Origin: Brenneria corticis
GTDB lineage: Bacteria; Pseudomonadota; Gammaproteobacteria; Enterobacterales; Enterobacteriaceae
Length of the DNA stretch: 64,000 bases
Reading direction: 5' to 3'
NCBI RefSeq assembly: GCF_003115855.1
Contig: NZ_KZ819072.1
Span: 62,001 to 126,000 of the forward strand
Under the pieces are notes generated by a model, which did no database searches, was not told where the DNA came from, and saw nothing but the letters and a program-made list of their open reading frames with translations. Within the stretch, counting starts at the first letter, position 1. Every line of letters begins with the position of its first letter. Shown here in pieces: positions 8,225 through 15,705 of this stretch. Made by a program: the position numbers and the translations under genes.

Positions 8225-8470
8225 ATGGAGCAACATGATTGGCATCCGGCGGATATCATTGCGGGTTTAAGGAAGAGGGGAACAACACTGGCGGCGATTT
8301 CCAGAGAAGCGGGGCTGGCGTCGTCCACGCTGGCAAATGCGTTGACGCGTCACTGGCCGAAAGGCGAGCGCCTGATCGCCGAGGCGCTAAATAAACTCCC
8401 CGAAGAGATCTGGCCGTCGCGCTATCAAAACATCAGACGAAGGCAAAGTGGGGCAGGGGAGTCGGATTGA
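8225..8470 (+). CDS. Ner-like winged helix-turn-helix regulator
   Basis: 81 aa. WHPADIIAGLRKRGTTLAAISREAGL followed by SSTLANALTRHWPKGERLIAEALNKLPEEIWPSRY is the Mu Ner / SfsB(Nlp) DNA-binding fold. In phages and integrative elements these proteins act as negative regulators of early transcription. A good ribosome binding site (GTAGGAGGGCAT) precedes the ATG. It is divergent from the C-protein-like gene and shares its operator region, so the two likely form a switch. Confidence 0.88.
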   Translation: MEQHDWHPADIIAGLRKRGTTLAAISREAGLASSTLANALTRHWPKGERLIAEALNKLPEEIWPSRYQNIRRRQSGAGESD

Positions 8471-8526
8471 AAATCAGCTCAGTAGAGGTTTACAAAACCT
8501 TACATTTTGCACGAATGGATTCCGGC

Positions 8527-8569
8527 GCTCCTTAACGGATTTCTATGGAATGGAAATCCGTTAAGGAGC
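8527..8569. other. Perfect 17-bp stem-loop
   Basis: GCTCCTTAACGGATTTC / GAAATCCGTTAAGGAGC with a 9-base loop (8544-8552), without a T tract. It lies just after the Ner-like gene and before the Ash-like reading frame. P4-like elements use structured RNA for immunity in an equivalent position, but that role here is a guess. Confidence 0.6.
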
Positions 8570-8577
8570 CAACAAGC

Positions 8578-8665
8578 GTAGTGCGCTAGCCGCTTGATGC
8601 GGGAAAGCTGGCGCAGTAAGTTATTGGTGCTTTATCGCTGCGACAAGCAGCATCCCACGTTGCCA
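8578..8665. repeat. Non-coding block repeated at 18154-18240
   Basis: The stretch from GCGCTAGCCGCTTGATG to AAGCAGCATCCCA is found again, with a small deletion and scattered changes, at 18154-18240. There it follows the 3' end of a third C-like gene. It appears to be conserved element backbone shared by two related insertions. Confidence 0.65.
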
Positions 8666-8696
8666 CGACCTCCAAGGCAACGCACAGGCTAAATCT

Positions 8697-9146
8697 GTGA
8701 GGTCGACACCCAGCCCGCCATCACTGCCATTCAGCGGGCGTTCGCTTCGGCGACGGCAGTTACCTTATCTCAGCGCCTTAGGGCTGCATCCTGTTCGTGA
8801 TGCTATCGCTTCGCCGCTATCCGTTTATGCGCTGATGCGTGTTCACATTTCTGTCGCCAGTAACTGGCGCAACCGTCCGCGGCCTTTTGCTGCCTCAGCG
8901 AATGCTTCCATGAGGCAGCGGCGTCACTTCATACGGCGGAAAGCCGTTGCAAGTGACGCCGCCGTCGATCACTGCGCCAGCCCTTGCGCCACAACGCTTT
9001 CCGGCGCGACCTGTCATCTGACGCACATTTGCTGCGCCAATTCTCATCAACCCATTTATCAGAGGAGGACTGAACCGATACCTGAGGCAGGCTTTCAGCC
9101 TGAGGGGATTATCCTGCTGATGCAGGCGGCTGCACCGAGTGCATAA
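8697..9146 (+). CDS. Ash/Icd-like short protein (doubtful)
   Basis: 149-aa frame, Arg-, Ser- and Cys-rich, with MRVHISVASNWRNRPRPFAASANA and the tail PIPEAGFQPEGIILLMQAAAPSA. These phrases resemble the poorly defined Ash / 'host cell division inhibitor Icd-like' proteins encoded by P4-type satellites. It lies where such genes usually lie, between a regulator and element cargo. No convincing start signal is seen and the composition is odd, so it may instead be a structured non-coding region. Confidence 0.4.
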   Translation: MRSTPSPPSLPFSGRSLRRRQLPYLSALGLHPVRDAIASPLSVYALMRVHISVASNWRNRPRPFAASANASMRQRRHFIRRKAVASDAAVDHCASPCATTLSGATCHLTHICCANSHQPIYQRRTEPIPEAGFQPEGIILLMQAAAPSA

Positions 9147-9178
9147 CCGATATCCCCGTCATACCTCAACCGCTGTCG

Positions 9179-9244
9179 CTCCGGCGCGCAGGTATTGTTC
9201 AGCACGGCACGGGATACCGTGCCGTGAAGCGCCGTGCGCCGGAG
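9179..9244. other. Nested hairpins
   Basis: Outer arms CTCCGGCGC (9179-9187) and GCGCCGGAG (9236-9244) enclose a perfect inner hairpin, CACGGCACGG-GATA-CCGTGCCGTG (9203-9226). No T tract follows. The rest of 9147-9412 shows no gene. The structure could end transcription of the upstream region or be a small structured RNA. Confidence 0.5.
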
Positions 9245-9412
9245 AACAGGGGTATACGTCATTTTACAATTGAGTCATAAGATGCAGCCGAATATGTGGA
9301 GAAATTTTATGTTCAATGGCGAGCTTCTTCATAAGTAGCTATTGTTGATATTGATATGATTTTACGCAGATTTGACACCGCAATTTCTGTTACAACAACA
9401 AGGGGCGTATGA

Positions 9413-10696
9413 ATGTCAGATAAACGTGTTCCTAAATCGCCTGCTGAATATCTTATTGATCAGATTGAAAAAACTCGTCCAGTAGCAAAATTATTGGGAG
9501 TATTCGATAAGAATGCTAAAGCGCAGTTTCAGGAGGTAGAAAGACAATTAGAAAACATAAAAAACATGATGATCGATAGGGATCTGTTTGCACAAATTTA
9601 TAGTCCGCTTGGATGGGTAAATTATGATCGTTTCTCGACAGATATTGTCGCAAAAGTTCTCGATATGAACCTTGAGGATGGGGAAATCGAACTGACAAGC
9701 TATCACCTAAATCCAGATAACTTGCGTTTTTTGGGTTACCGGTTTTGTACGCGTCATTTTAATCCGTGGGAAGCAATGTATGAACGGGCTGTAGAGCGAG
9801 CGGGAGCAGAGGATTATTTGTCGGCTATCCCACTTGTGTTAAGCATTATTGATGGGATATGCACCACATCAACGGGTAAACATCCGTTTTCTGGTGGTGC
9901 TGATACACCTGTTTTTGATAGCCAAACATCAGGCCCCGGAGGTCTATCTGAAGGGCTTGCAATTCTTGGTTCGACTCGACGAAAACTGGATACGGAACTT
10001 ATCTGTATGCCATTCCGGCATGGTATTGTGCATGGATTAAACCCTAACTACGGCAGTCCCATAGTAGCAGGGAAGGCATTTAATCTCTTATGGGCGACGG
10101 TTGATTATTTTGATCGACGTCGTGATGAAGCACAAAGATTAGAAAAAGCTACCGAGGAACAAAAACCTGTTGATCTGCGTGAACTTGGGAAAAGCATGCA
10201 ACGAAATGCAGAAATTAAGGACGCATTAAATAGGTGGAAAGCCCGGCCTGTCGTTTCGAATATTATCTTGGCCACGTCCGATGATATTGCGAACCTGCCA
10301 TCAGGTAGTCCAGAGGCTTTTGCCGCTGAATATCTTTCATGGCTGATGACGAAGAATTATGGTGAATTAGCCAAGGGGACAGTCGATTACCCCAATCGTC
10401 CTATTGGTTTTCGTGCTGGTCGATTACGCAATGAATTGAAAGGTATTTCGTTAATACATTGGTCTATTACTGGTGTTGAAGATACATCATCCGCTATTAG
10501 CCAGGTGACTGTAAAGTTGGAAGGAGCAATAGACGATCATGTGTGGAATACCGAGTGTTTAATGAGGCTTATGTTCGCTGACGAAAGCTATGAGCTTGTT
10601 CCTCGTGGGCTATCCGGTGGTGTTTGGTCTGTGATGCCGAATTTCTTGTCTGAACTTTGGTTATTGTCTATAAGAATGAAACAAAATAAAACTTAA
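9413..10696 (+). CDS. Uncharacterised protein with a HEPN-like RHxxxH motif
   Basis: 427 aa, soluble, not a family I can name. An N-terminal helical region (SPAEYLIDQIEKTRPVAKLL, QFQEVERQLENIKNMM) is followed at about residues 140-240 by SAIPLVLSIIDGIC and PFRHGIVHGLN, then a helix ending DYFDRRRDE. R-H-x3-H followed by Gly at the start of a helical domain is the HEPN catalytic pattern. The C-terminal ~120 residues (AAEYLSWLMTKNYGELAKGT, GRLRNELKGI) look like a separate domain. AT-rich cargo gene alone on its strand near the right end of the guaA element. A defence role is an inference. Confidence 0.75.
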   Translation: MSDKRVPKSPAEYLIDQIEKTRPVAKLLGVFDKNAKAQFQEVERQLENIKNMMIDRDLFAQIYSPLGWVNYDRFSTDIVAKVLDMNLEDGEIELTSYHLNPDNLRFLGYRFCTRHFNPWEAMYERAVERAGAEDYLSAIPLVLSIIDGICTTSTGKHPFSGGADTPVFDSQTSGPGGLSEGLAILGSTRRKLDTELICMPFRHGIVHGLNPNYGSPIVAGKAFNLLWATVDYFDRRRDEAQRLEKATEEQKPVDLRELGKSMQRNAEIKDALNRWKARPVVSNIILATSDDIANLPSGSPEAFAAEYLSWLMTKNYGELAKGTVDYPNRPIGFRAGRLRNELKGISLIHWSITGVEDTSSAISQVTVKLEGAIDDHVWNTECLMRLMFADESYELVPRGLSGGVWSVMPNFLSELWLLSIRMKQNKT

Positions 10697-10771
10697 CTGA
10701 AAGATTATTAATTAGGATATCTGTATTGAAGTGATGTTTTTATTTCTTTGTTTTAAATAGGATTTTTTATA

Positions 10772-10793
10772 ACGGTAAAAATGACGGTATTTG
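10772..10793. promoter_or_regulatory. ACGGTA direct repeats near attR
   Basis: ACGGTAAAAA at 10772-10781 and ACGGTATTT from 10784. The same motif occurs four times in front of the integrase. Candidate arm-type integrase sites about 65 bases inside the right end. Confidence 0.45.
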
Positions 10794-10852
10794 TCTGCTT
10801 AAAAAATATTTATCCTTATAAATACAATGAATTAACGTATCACGCCATCATC

Positions 10853-10923
10853 GAGTGGGATCCGCTGAGTTCCGCTAACGTCTAAAATCGCCAGTAAAAT
10901 CATGGGATTTACTGGCGATTTTT
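10853..10923. repeat. attR-side repeat of the guaA-integrated element
   Basis: GAGTGGGA (guaA end) directly followed by TCCGCTGAGTTCC and a second copy of the guaA terminator (10885-10923). Counterpart of 4779-4863. The interval of about 6.06 kb between the copies is the element. Confidence 0.8.
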
Positions 10924-10926
10924 ACT

Positions 10927-11216
10927 TTTGTGAGCCATGGCAATCCATCAAGGTCAGTGCGGAACAGTTACTTGAAAGTCGCGGCCGCCTGCTGGCAAGA
11001 GTCGCGGGATGGTTGGACGAACCTTCCAATGCCTTTCTTTTCTCCGTGGAGAACGAGAAGCCTGATTTTGGGATCATCGGATTTCCCCATGCATGCGAGC
11101 TGCCAGGCGTACGGCGCAAACTACATAACCTGGCTCAACGTTCCGCAGCCAAGCGTCAGGCCGATCACCAAAAGCTGGAACAAGTGCTGGATCAGATCGC
11201 GGATCAGGTTGGGTGA
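10927..11216 (+). pseudogene. 5'-truncated hypothetical protein abutting attR
   Basis: An open frame enters from the att repeat and continues as KVSAEQLLESRGRLLARVAGW through LPGVRRKLHNLAQRS to VLDQIADQVG. The beginning appears to be cut off where the att block ends. It probably belongs to an older element that occupied guaA before the present one. Family not recognised. Confidence 0.5.
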
Positions 11217-11310
11217 GCTGATGGTTTATAGGCGGTCTGCGTTGCTTTGCCCTGACTTGAGTTTGTATTGCCAGCCGTCGGGGCTGACCGCCAAATCGTC
11301 ACGTCCAGAC

Positions 11311-11658
11311 CTGTACTTACACTTCAACGCAGCCATTCCATGTTTCAGCGACGCTGATCGAGGCTGCACCGGACTGGTAGGGCTGACAGAACCGGCAGAG
11401 ATTGTCGGCGTGTCGAGGCAAAATATGCGTAAATTGATGCTGGCCTATCCGGGCAGTTTTCAGGCATCGGTGCACGAAGGCTGCGCATCGATCTGGCATA
11501 TCGCGGATATCCTGTCCTGATTGCAGAGCAGAGGGAATTACCGATTGGCGCAATATGTGCTGGAAGTGGCGGAGGTAGCGATGCCGGTTAATCTGGCGAA
11601 AGAAGCTCGCCGTTTGCCGCCCCTTGCGACCAGAGATTTGGAAGTTTTGGTTGGTTGA
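11311..11658 (+). pseudogene. Degraded HTH DNA-binding protein of a P4-like element
   Basis: Pieces in different frames give ATLIEAAPDW, then LTEPAEIVGVSRQNMRKLML and ASIWHIADILS. An in-frame TGA at 11518-11520 stands where Trp would be expected. The frame then continues LQSRGNYRLAQYVLEVAEVA to DLEVLVG. A frameshift near 11370 and this nonsense codon disable it. The preserved HTH phrase marks it as an element-borne regulator. Confidence 0.65.
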
Positions 11659-11748
11659 TACCAACTAGGGCTGTCATTTTTGATGCGAATCTGTCCGTAT
11701 CGGGCGGGTTTTTTGTAAATGGACATTGGCCTTAATTGCCGTTCTTGC

Positions 11749-11925
11749 TTAACCTGTGAGCGCAGCTTGTTTGCATGCTTCAACTCATCTTTCTACTTCA
11801 TCCAGATCCCATACGACGCAGCGTGGTGTCAGATTGAAACGCCGTGGAAATTCCCCACAGTGTTCCATCTCATAGATCGTGGTTTCCGATAACGGCACTA
11901 TTTGACTCAACTCGTGGTGCCGGAT
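11749..11925 (-). pseudogene. AlpA-family regulator, broken by a stop codon
   Basis: Minus-strand translation reads HHELSQIVPLSETTIYEMEH, CGEFPRRFNLTPRCVVWDLD, EVER-stop-VEACKQA. This is an AlpA-type excision regulator of P4-like elements with a TGA at 11785-11787 in place of the expected Trp (EVERWVEA). No start codon remains upstream. It supports a decayed integrative element between 10.9 and 18.2 kb. Confidence 0.75.
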
Positions 11926-11945
11926 AGTCCGGCGAAAGGGAAGAG

Positions 11946-12390
11946 GGCTGTGCCGGGGATATTGTGGCAGCGTTTCGTAGGCTTCAGTGCCAGGAAAGGC
12001 GATGTGCCGTAGGAATCACGGTTAGTGGCGCTTTTTACCTCGGTCGATCGTGGTGAATTTTTCATCTCCGAAATCTCCAAATTGCTCTGCTGTGCAATAT
12101 GGGATATGGTGGCTTTTGCTACCTATTGGGGCAGCTTGCTGTGGCGTAGGTTGGCGAAGTGAGTCGAAAAAGAAGAAATAGTGCTTTTATATTTTAATCT
12201 GTGCTGGCTCATACCTAATCTGAAAACCCTTGCTATTTTGAGCCCAGTTAGAGGTGATTGTCAGCTCAGTGCCCAGAAGTGGTCATTAAACGTGTAATCA
12301 ACAAAGAGCTGGCATGGCTTCACACAAACCATGCTGTATACCTGGTTTGTGGCACAGATGAATCATCTGGGCATGCTGTCCGTGTCATCA
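11946..12390. other. Gene-poor stretch in the decayed element
   Basis: No reading frame with recognisable protein similarity, start signal or sustained length on either strand. Probably eroded element DNA. Confidence 0.5.
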
Positions 12391-12915
12391 CTAATATCGG
12401 CGTTCCGGAAGCTGAACTCGACACTGCATATTGCTAAAGATAGTGCTGTTTGCCTCGCTATCGTTTCCTCGCTGAATACGGGTCTGAAGCGACAGGCAAT
12501 ACTCATCGTGAGCTATGCTGTTGCTGAATGCAAAACCAAGTAATAATCCGGCCATGACAGCGAAGATCACTGAGAGGACTATCATGAAAAAAACCGATAG
12601 CCATCTTTTGAGACGAGGAAAAACAGTGCTGACGACATTGACGCGATAAATCTGGCGCACGGTAAGTGCTAGAACGACACCAGTGCCAAAAGCATATACC
12701 GGGTTGGCAAATTTAAGCAGTGGCTGCAGTACAAAGCCAATGATCAATGTGCACAAGGCGTACTCATAAAAGACAGCAGTGAAAAACGTTTTATTCCGAG
12801 TGACTGCGGATAGTTGTAAATCCGACGGCTCCCATTTTATCTTTCGTTCGAAATACTGTTTTAAAAGCATGAACCTACCATTCACCCTGGCCCACGTGCG
12901 ACTGCATAAGCTCAT
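12391..12915 (-). CDS. Small membrane protein of unknown function
   Basis: About 174 aa. I start at MSLCSRTWARVNG because AGGGAGA lies about 7 bases upstream; a longer frame to 12966 lacks such a site. A cytoplasmic basic N-terminus is followed by three or four hydrophobic segments: FFTAVFYEYALCTLIIGFVL, KFANPVYAFGTGVVLALTV and FFMIVLSVIFAVMAGLLLGF. The tail after them is polar. No family recognised. It sits in the decayed element next to a secreted small protein on the same strand. Confidence 0.65.
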   Translation of the reverse strand: MSLCSRTWARVNGRFMLLKQYFERKIKWEPSDLQLSAVTRNKTFFTAVFYEYALCTLIIGFVLQPLLKFANPVYAFGTGVVLALTVRQIYRVNVVSTVFPRLKRWLSVFFMIVLSVIFAVMAGLLLGFAFSNSIAHDEYCLSLQTRIQRGNDSEANSTIFSNMQCRVQLPERRY

Positions 12916-13076
12916 TTTGCTTCTCCCTGTTGATATCAACTGCTCCCGGTACAGTAACCGGCACACTTGAATATTTCGGTCATAAAACAGAGATTCTTTA
13001 CAGGATCGACAACATTATTTTGTAATGTGGGAAGTACTTATGCCAGATACATAGGTATCTGAAGAATACATGGTAA

Positions 13077-13140
13077 CGCCCTCCTTGTTTAAGGATAGCG
13101 TTGCATCGACCAGTTGAACTCACAGCTCATAACTGACCGA
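13077..13140. repeat. Direct repeat, copy 1 (second at 17761)
   Basis: CTTGTTTAAGGATAGCGTTG followed by CATCGACCAGTTGAACTCAC occurs here and at 17761-17815, 4.7 kb apart in the same orientation, nearly unchanged. The copies bracket the flavin monooxygenase, GGCT and ParA-SIR2 genes. Possibly insertion-sequence or element-end remnants. Confidence 0.75.
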
Positions 13141-13195
13141 GATCCTTCCTGAGGACGGCTTAGTGGAATACCTGGCTCGTTGTTGCGATGTTAAA

Positions 13196-13579
13196 TCACT
13201 CAACAGTTACTCCGTAGTCATCGATGACCTGCATTAAAACCACTCTTGGTGTGTCTTTTGTGCTAATTCTGAAGTTACTTTTCAGCAGCTGCAAGATCAT
13301 CGCTGTGGAGAGTTCGTTACCAAGGTATGAGACTGTTAATTTTTTCCCCATGTTTTCGCGGGTAATCTTCGACAATCTCTCCCCACAGCTATCAGTAAAA
13401 TGAAATCCTAAGTTATCCGAGCCTGTTTCGTCCTGTCTGGCATAGTGAATAGACTTTATGCACGACGAATCGAATATGTGTTTTTGTGCTCCAACCGAAA
13501 ATGCGAATTCCCCTTTTTCTGCATACGACGTAAATGGTATAAGCACAGACAACAACAATAAGCAGATCTTAATATGCAT
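13196..13579 (-). CDS. Small secreted protein resembling a SecD P1-head domain
   Basis: 127 aa with a clear signal peptide (MHIKICLLLLSVLIPFTSYA). The mature part includes GFHFTDSCGERLSKITRENM and GKKLTVSYLGNELSTAMILQ. This matches the pattern of the SecDF periplasmic P1-head domain (gk-l-v-l-g--ls---i). Two cysteines are present in the mature part. The start at 13579 is chosen because GGAGAG precedes it; the frame extends 12 residues further. Function unknown; a periplasmic partner or immunity-type protein is possible. Confidence 0.7.
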   Translation of the reverse strand: MHIKICLLLLSVLIPFTSYAEKGEFAFSVGAQKHIFDSSCIKSIHYARQDETGSDNLGFHFTDSCGERLSKITRENMGKKLTVSYLGNELSTAMILQLLKSNFRISTKDTPRVVLMQVIDDYGVTVE

Positions 13580-13872
13580 TTTACTCTCCATTTTGGGAGT
13601 GAAGTATATCATCACAGTTTGTTCAACCGAATCATTACAGCCTTCATAAACGCCTCTGAGCCTTATGGGATGGAGTCATAAGTGGACAGTACTAATGTCC
13701 GCGTCACGCTCTACTCAATCAATTTATTTGATGCATTATGTTAAACAAACGATATTTATTCTCATCTGGTAATGCGTAAAGTAGGGATAACCTAATGCTT
13801 GAACAGGCTTGCTTCATCATGAATGATGCCTCGCCTGCTGATAATTTCCCTGAAAACCAGGATAAACACGTC

Positions 13873-14901
13873 ATGAAAAAGATCGGATTTTTGTCATTTG
13901 GTCACTGGACGCCGTCGCCGCAGTCCGGAACCAGTTCGGCCGCTGACGCGCTGCTGCAATCCATCGATCTGGCTGTTGCCGCCGAAGAACTGGGTGCGGA
14001 CGGAGCCTATTTCAGGGTGCATCACTTTGCCCGCCAGCTCAGCTCGCCGTTTCCCCTGCTGGCGGCGATAGGAGCGAAAACCCGGAGTATTGAAATCGGC
14101 ACTGGCGTTATCGACATGCGCTATGAAAACCCGCTGTATATGGCGGAGGATGCGGGTGCGGCGGATTTGATCTCCGGCGGGCGTTTACAGCTTGGTATCA
14201 GCCGTGGCTCCCCTGAGCAGGTGATTGATGGCTGGCGCTACTTCGGCTATGTCCCTTCCGAAGGGGAAAACGAGTCTGATATGGCGCGCCGTCACACCGA
14301 AGTGCTGTTGGACGTGTTACGTGGAGAAGGCTTTGCGGAACCCAATCCACAGCCGATGTTCCCGAACCCGCCGGGCCTGTTGCGCCCCGAGCCTCATTCC
14401 GACGGTTTACGCGACCGTATCTGGTGGGGCGCCGGTTCGAATGCGACAGCGGTGTGGGCCGCGAAATTGGGAATGAACCTGCAAAGTTCCACGCTGAAAG
14501 ACGATGAAACAGGCGAACCTTTTCACATTCAGCAGGCAAAACAGATCCGTGCGTATCGCGAGGCCTGGGCGGAAGCGGGGCATACACGTACGCCACGTGT
14601 TTCGGTTAGCCGCAGTATTTTTGCCCTGATGAACGATCGTGACCGGATGTATTTCGGCTCCAGCCGTGACGACAGCGACAAGGTCGGTTTCCTTGATGAG
14701 AAAACCCGCGCGATATTCGGGCGCAGCTATGCCGCAGCACCGGACAAGCTGATCGAACAGCTGAAACAGGATGAAGCGATTGCTGAAGCGGATACTTTAT
14801 TGCTGACCGTACCGAATCAGCTGGGCGTGGATTACAACGTACATGTTATCGAGTCCATTCTGCAACATGTTGCTCCGGCAATGGGCTGGCGCGACGAATA
14901 A
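13873..14901 (+). CDS. LLM-class flavin-dependent oxidoreductase (luciferase-like)
   Basis: About 342 aa of the bacterial-luciferase-like monooxygenase family. These are FMN/F420-dependent TIM-barrel enzymes that oxidise varied small molecules. Diagnostic stretches: KKIGFLSFGHWTPSP at the start, ELGADGAYFRVHHFA, TRSIEIGTGVIDMRYENPLY and ISGGRLQLGISRGSPEQ. I start at MKKIGF (13873), with AGGA upstream; the longer frame adds 26 unconserved residues. GC content is like the core chromosome and unlike the AT-rich genes downstream. Substrate cannot be predicted. Confidence 0.88.
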   Translation: MKKIGFLSFGHWTPSPQSGTSSAADALLQSIDLAVAAEELGADGAYFRVHHFARQLSSPFPLLAAIGAKTRSIEIGTGVIDMRYENPLYMAEDAGAADLISGGRLQLGISRGSPEQVIDGWRYFGYVPSEGENESDMARRHTEVLLDVLRGEGFAEPNPQPMFPNPPGLLRPEPHSDGLRDRIWWGAGSNATAVWAAKLGMNLQSSTLKDDETGEPFHIQQAKQIRAYREAWAEAGHTRTPRVSVSRSIFALMNDRDRMYFGSSRDDSDKVGFLDEKTRAIFGRSYAAAPDKLIEQLKQDEAIAEADTLLLTVPNQLGVDYNVHVIESILQHVAPAMGWRDE

Positions 14902-14914
14902 GTCTGAAATGAAA

Positions 14915-14948
14915 AACGCCTTGCATGTTTTACGATATGCGAGGCGTT
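14915..14948. terminator. Bidirectional terminator
   Basis: AACGCCTTGCAT / ATGCGAGGCGTT stem with one mismatch lies between the convergent monooxygenase and GGCT-family genes, flanked by A-rich sequence on the left. Confidence 0.6.
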
Positions 14949-14977
14949 GAATCTGGATTCGCTGAGCCGCGATTGCC

Positions 14978-15313
14978 TTACGGGTTAGTCTGCGGCTGTA
15001 ACTGATAGGTCCATGCAGTAACGTGCTGACCATCAGCCGTGGTCACTTCAACTTCAACGCGATCATAGCCATCTTCAAATTCATCCAATATTGGCCAGTG
15101 CGCCTCAAGTTTATCGGATAAAAACACGTAACCGTGGACAAGTGGTCCATCCTTATCCAGGACGATCCCCGGAAAATCCGCAGCGGCTCCCCAGCCACGC
15201 TCATAAAACGTGCCAGTCACATAACCCGGTAGCCATTCTCCGCCGATGTTTTCCAGAATATGGGCATTAGAGTGGCCCGGACGTAGCGTACCGTAGACAA
15301 ACAAGCGTTCCAT
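14978..15313 (-). CDS. Gamma-glutamylcyclotransferase-fold protein (YtfP/GGACT family)
   Basis: 111 aa. The hallmark MERLFVYGTLRPGHSN, FPGIVLDKDGPLVHGYVF and LDEFEDGYDRVEVEV define the AIG2-like/GGCT fold. Glu in DEFEDGYDR corresponds to the catalytic acid in active family members. Such proteins cleave gamma-glutamyl amines or have unknown substrates. Convergent with the monooxygenase gene. Confidence 0.88.
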   Translation of the reverse strand: MERLFVYGTLRPGHSNAHILENIGGEWLPGYVTGTFYERGWGAAADFPGIVLDKDGPLVHGYVFLSDKLEAHWPILDEFEDGYDRVEVEVTTADGQHVTAWTYQLQPQTNP

Positions 15314-15705
15314 TATCCCTCGTTAGCCAAAGCAATAAATGCCCCAATATGCAGAGAAGAGTGCTCAAAATACGGGGTAATGATGAGGTTCGCAAGGAGT
15401 TGAAAGCGCTGATGGATTGGTATTGGGTGGTTAGGCTTTACGTGGGGGGCGGTTGTGTCAGGCGAGATTCAGTTGGAAATGCGGCAGTTGCGTCAGGGAT
15501 TTACGGAAAATACTCCGGCATAAACTTAGTGCTGACTGTCAGCCAAGTGGAAGCAGACGTTGAACGCGTCACGATATGCTCATAATTGTGTTAGATCAAC
15601 TAATGTCGAAACATTAGATTGTATGTACATAATAAATCTGTGAAAATGTTGTCAATAACTAGATGTAGTGTCCTTATAACATGCATAGAATTTTGGAGAC
15701 TAAGA
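15314..15705. promoter_or_regulatory. Non-coding region in front of the ParA-SIR2 cassette
   Basis: No convincing gene; a 78-codon frame at 15349-15585 lacks similarity or a start signal. Composition changes abruptly from GC-rich to AT-rich near 15580. A perfect palindrome CTAATGT-CGAA-ACATTAG (15600-15617) lies about 90 bases before the ParA start and is a candidate operator. Confidence 0.5.

Noticed and set aside
11538..11783. 81-codon minus-strand frame over the HTH and AlpA remnants
   Set aside because: Runs across two pseudogenes in a meaningless frame.
15349..15585. 78-codon frame before the ParA gene
   Set aside because: No ribosome binding site, no similarity, composition mixed; probably chance.
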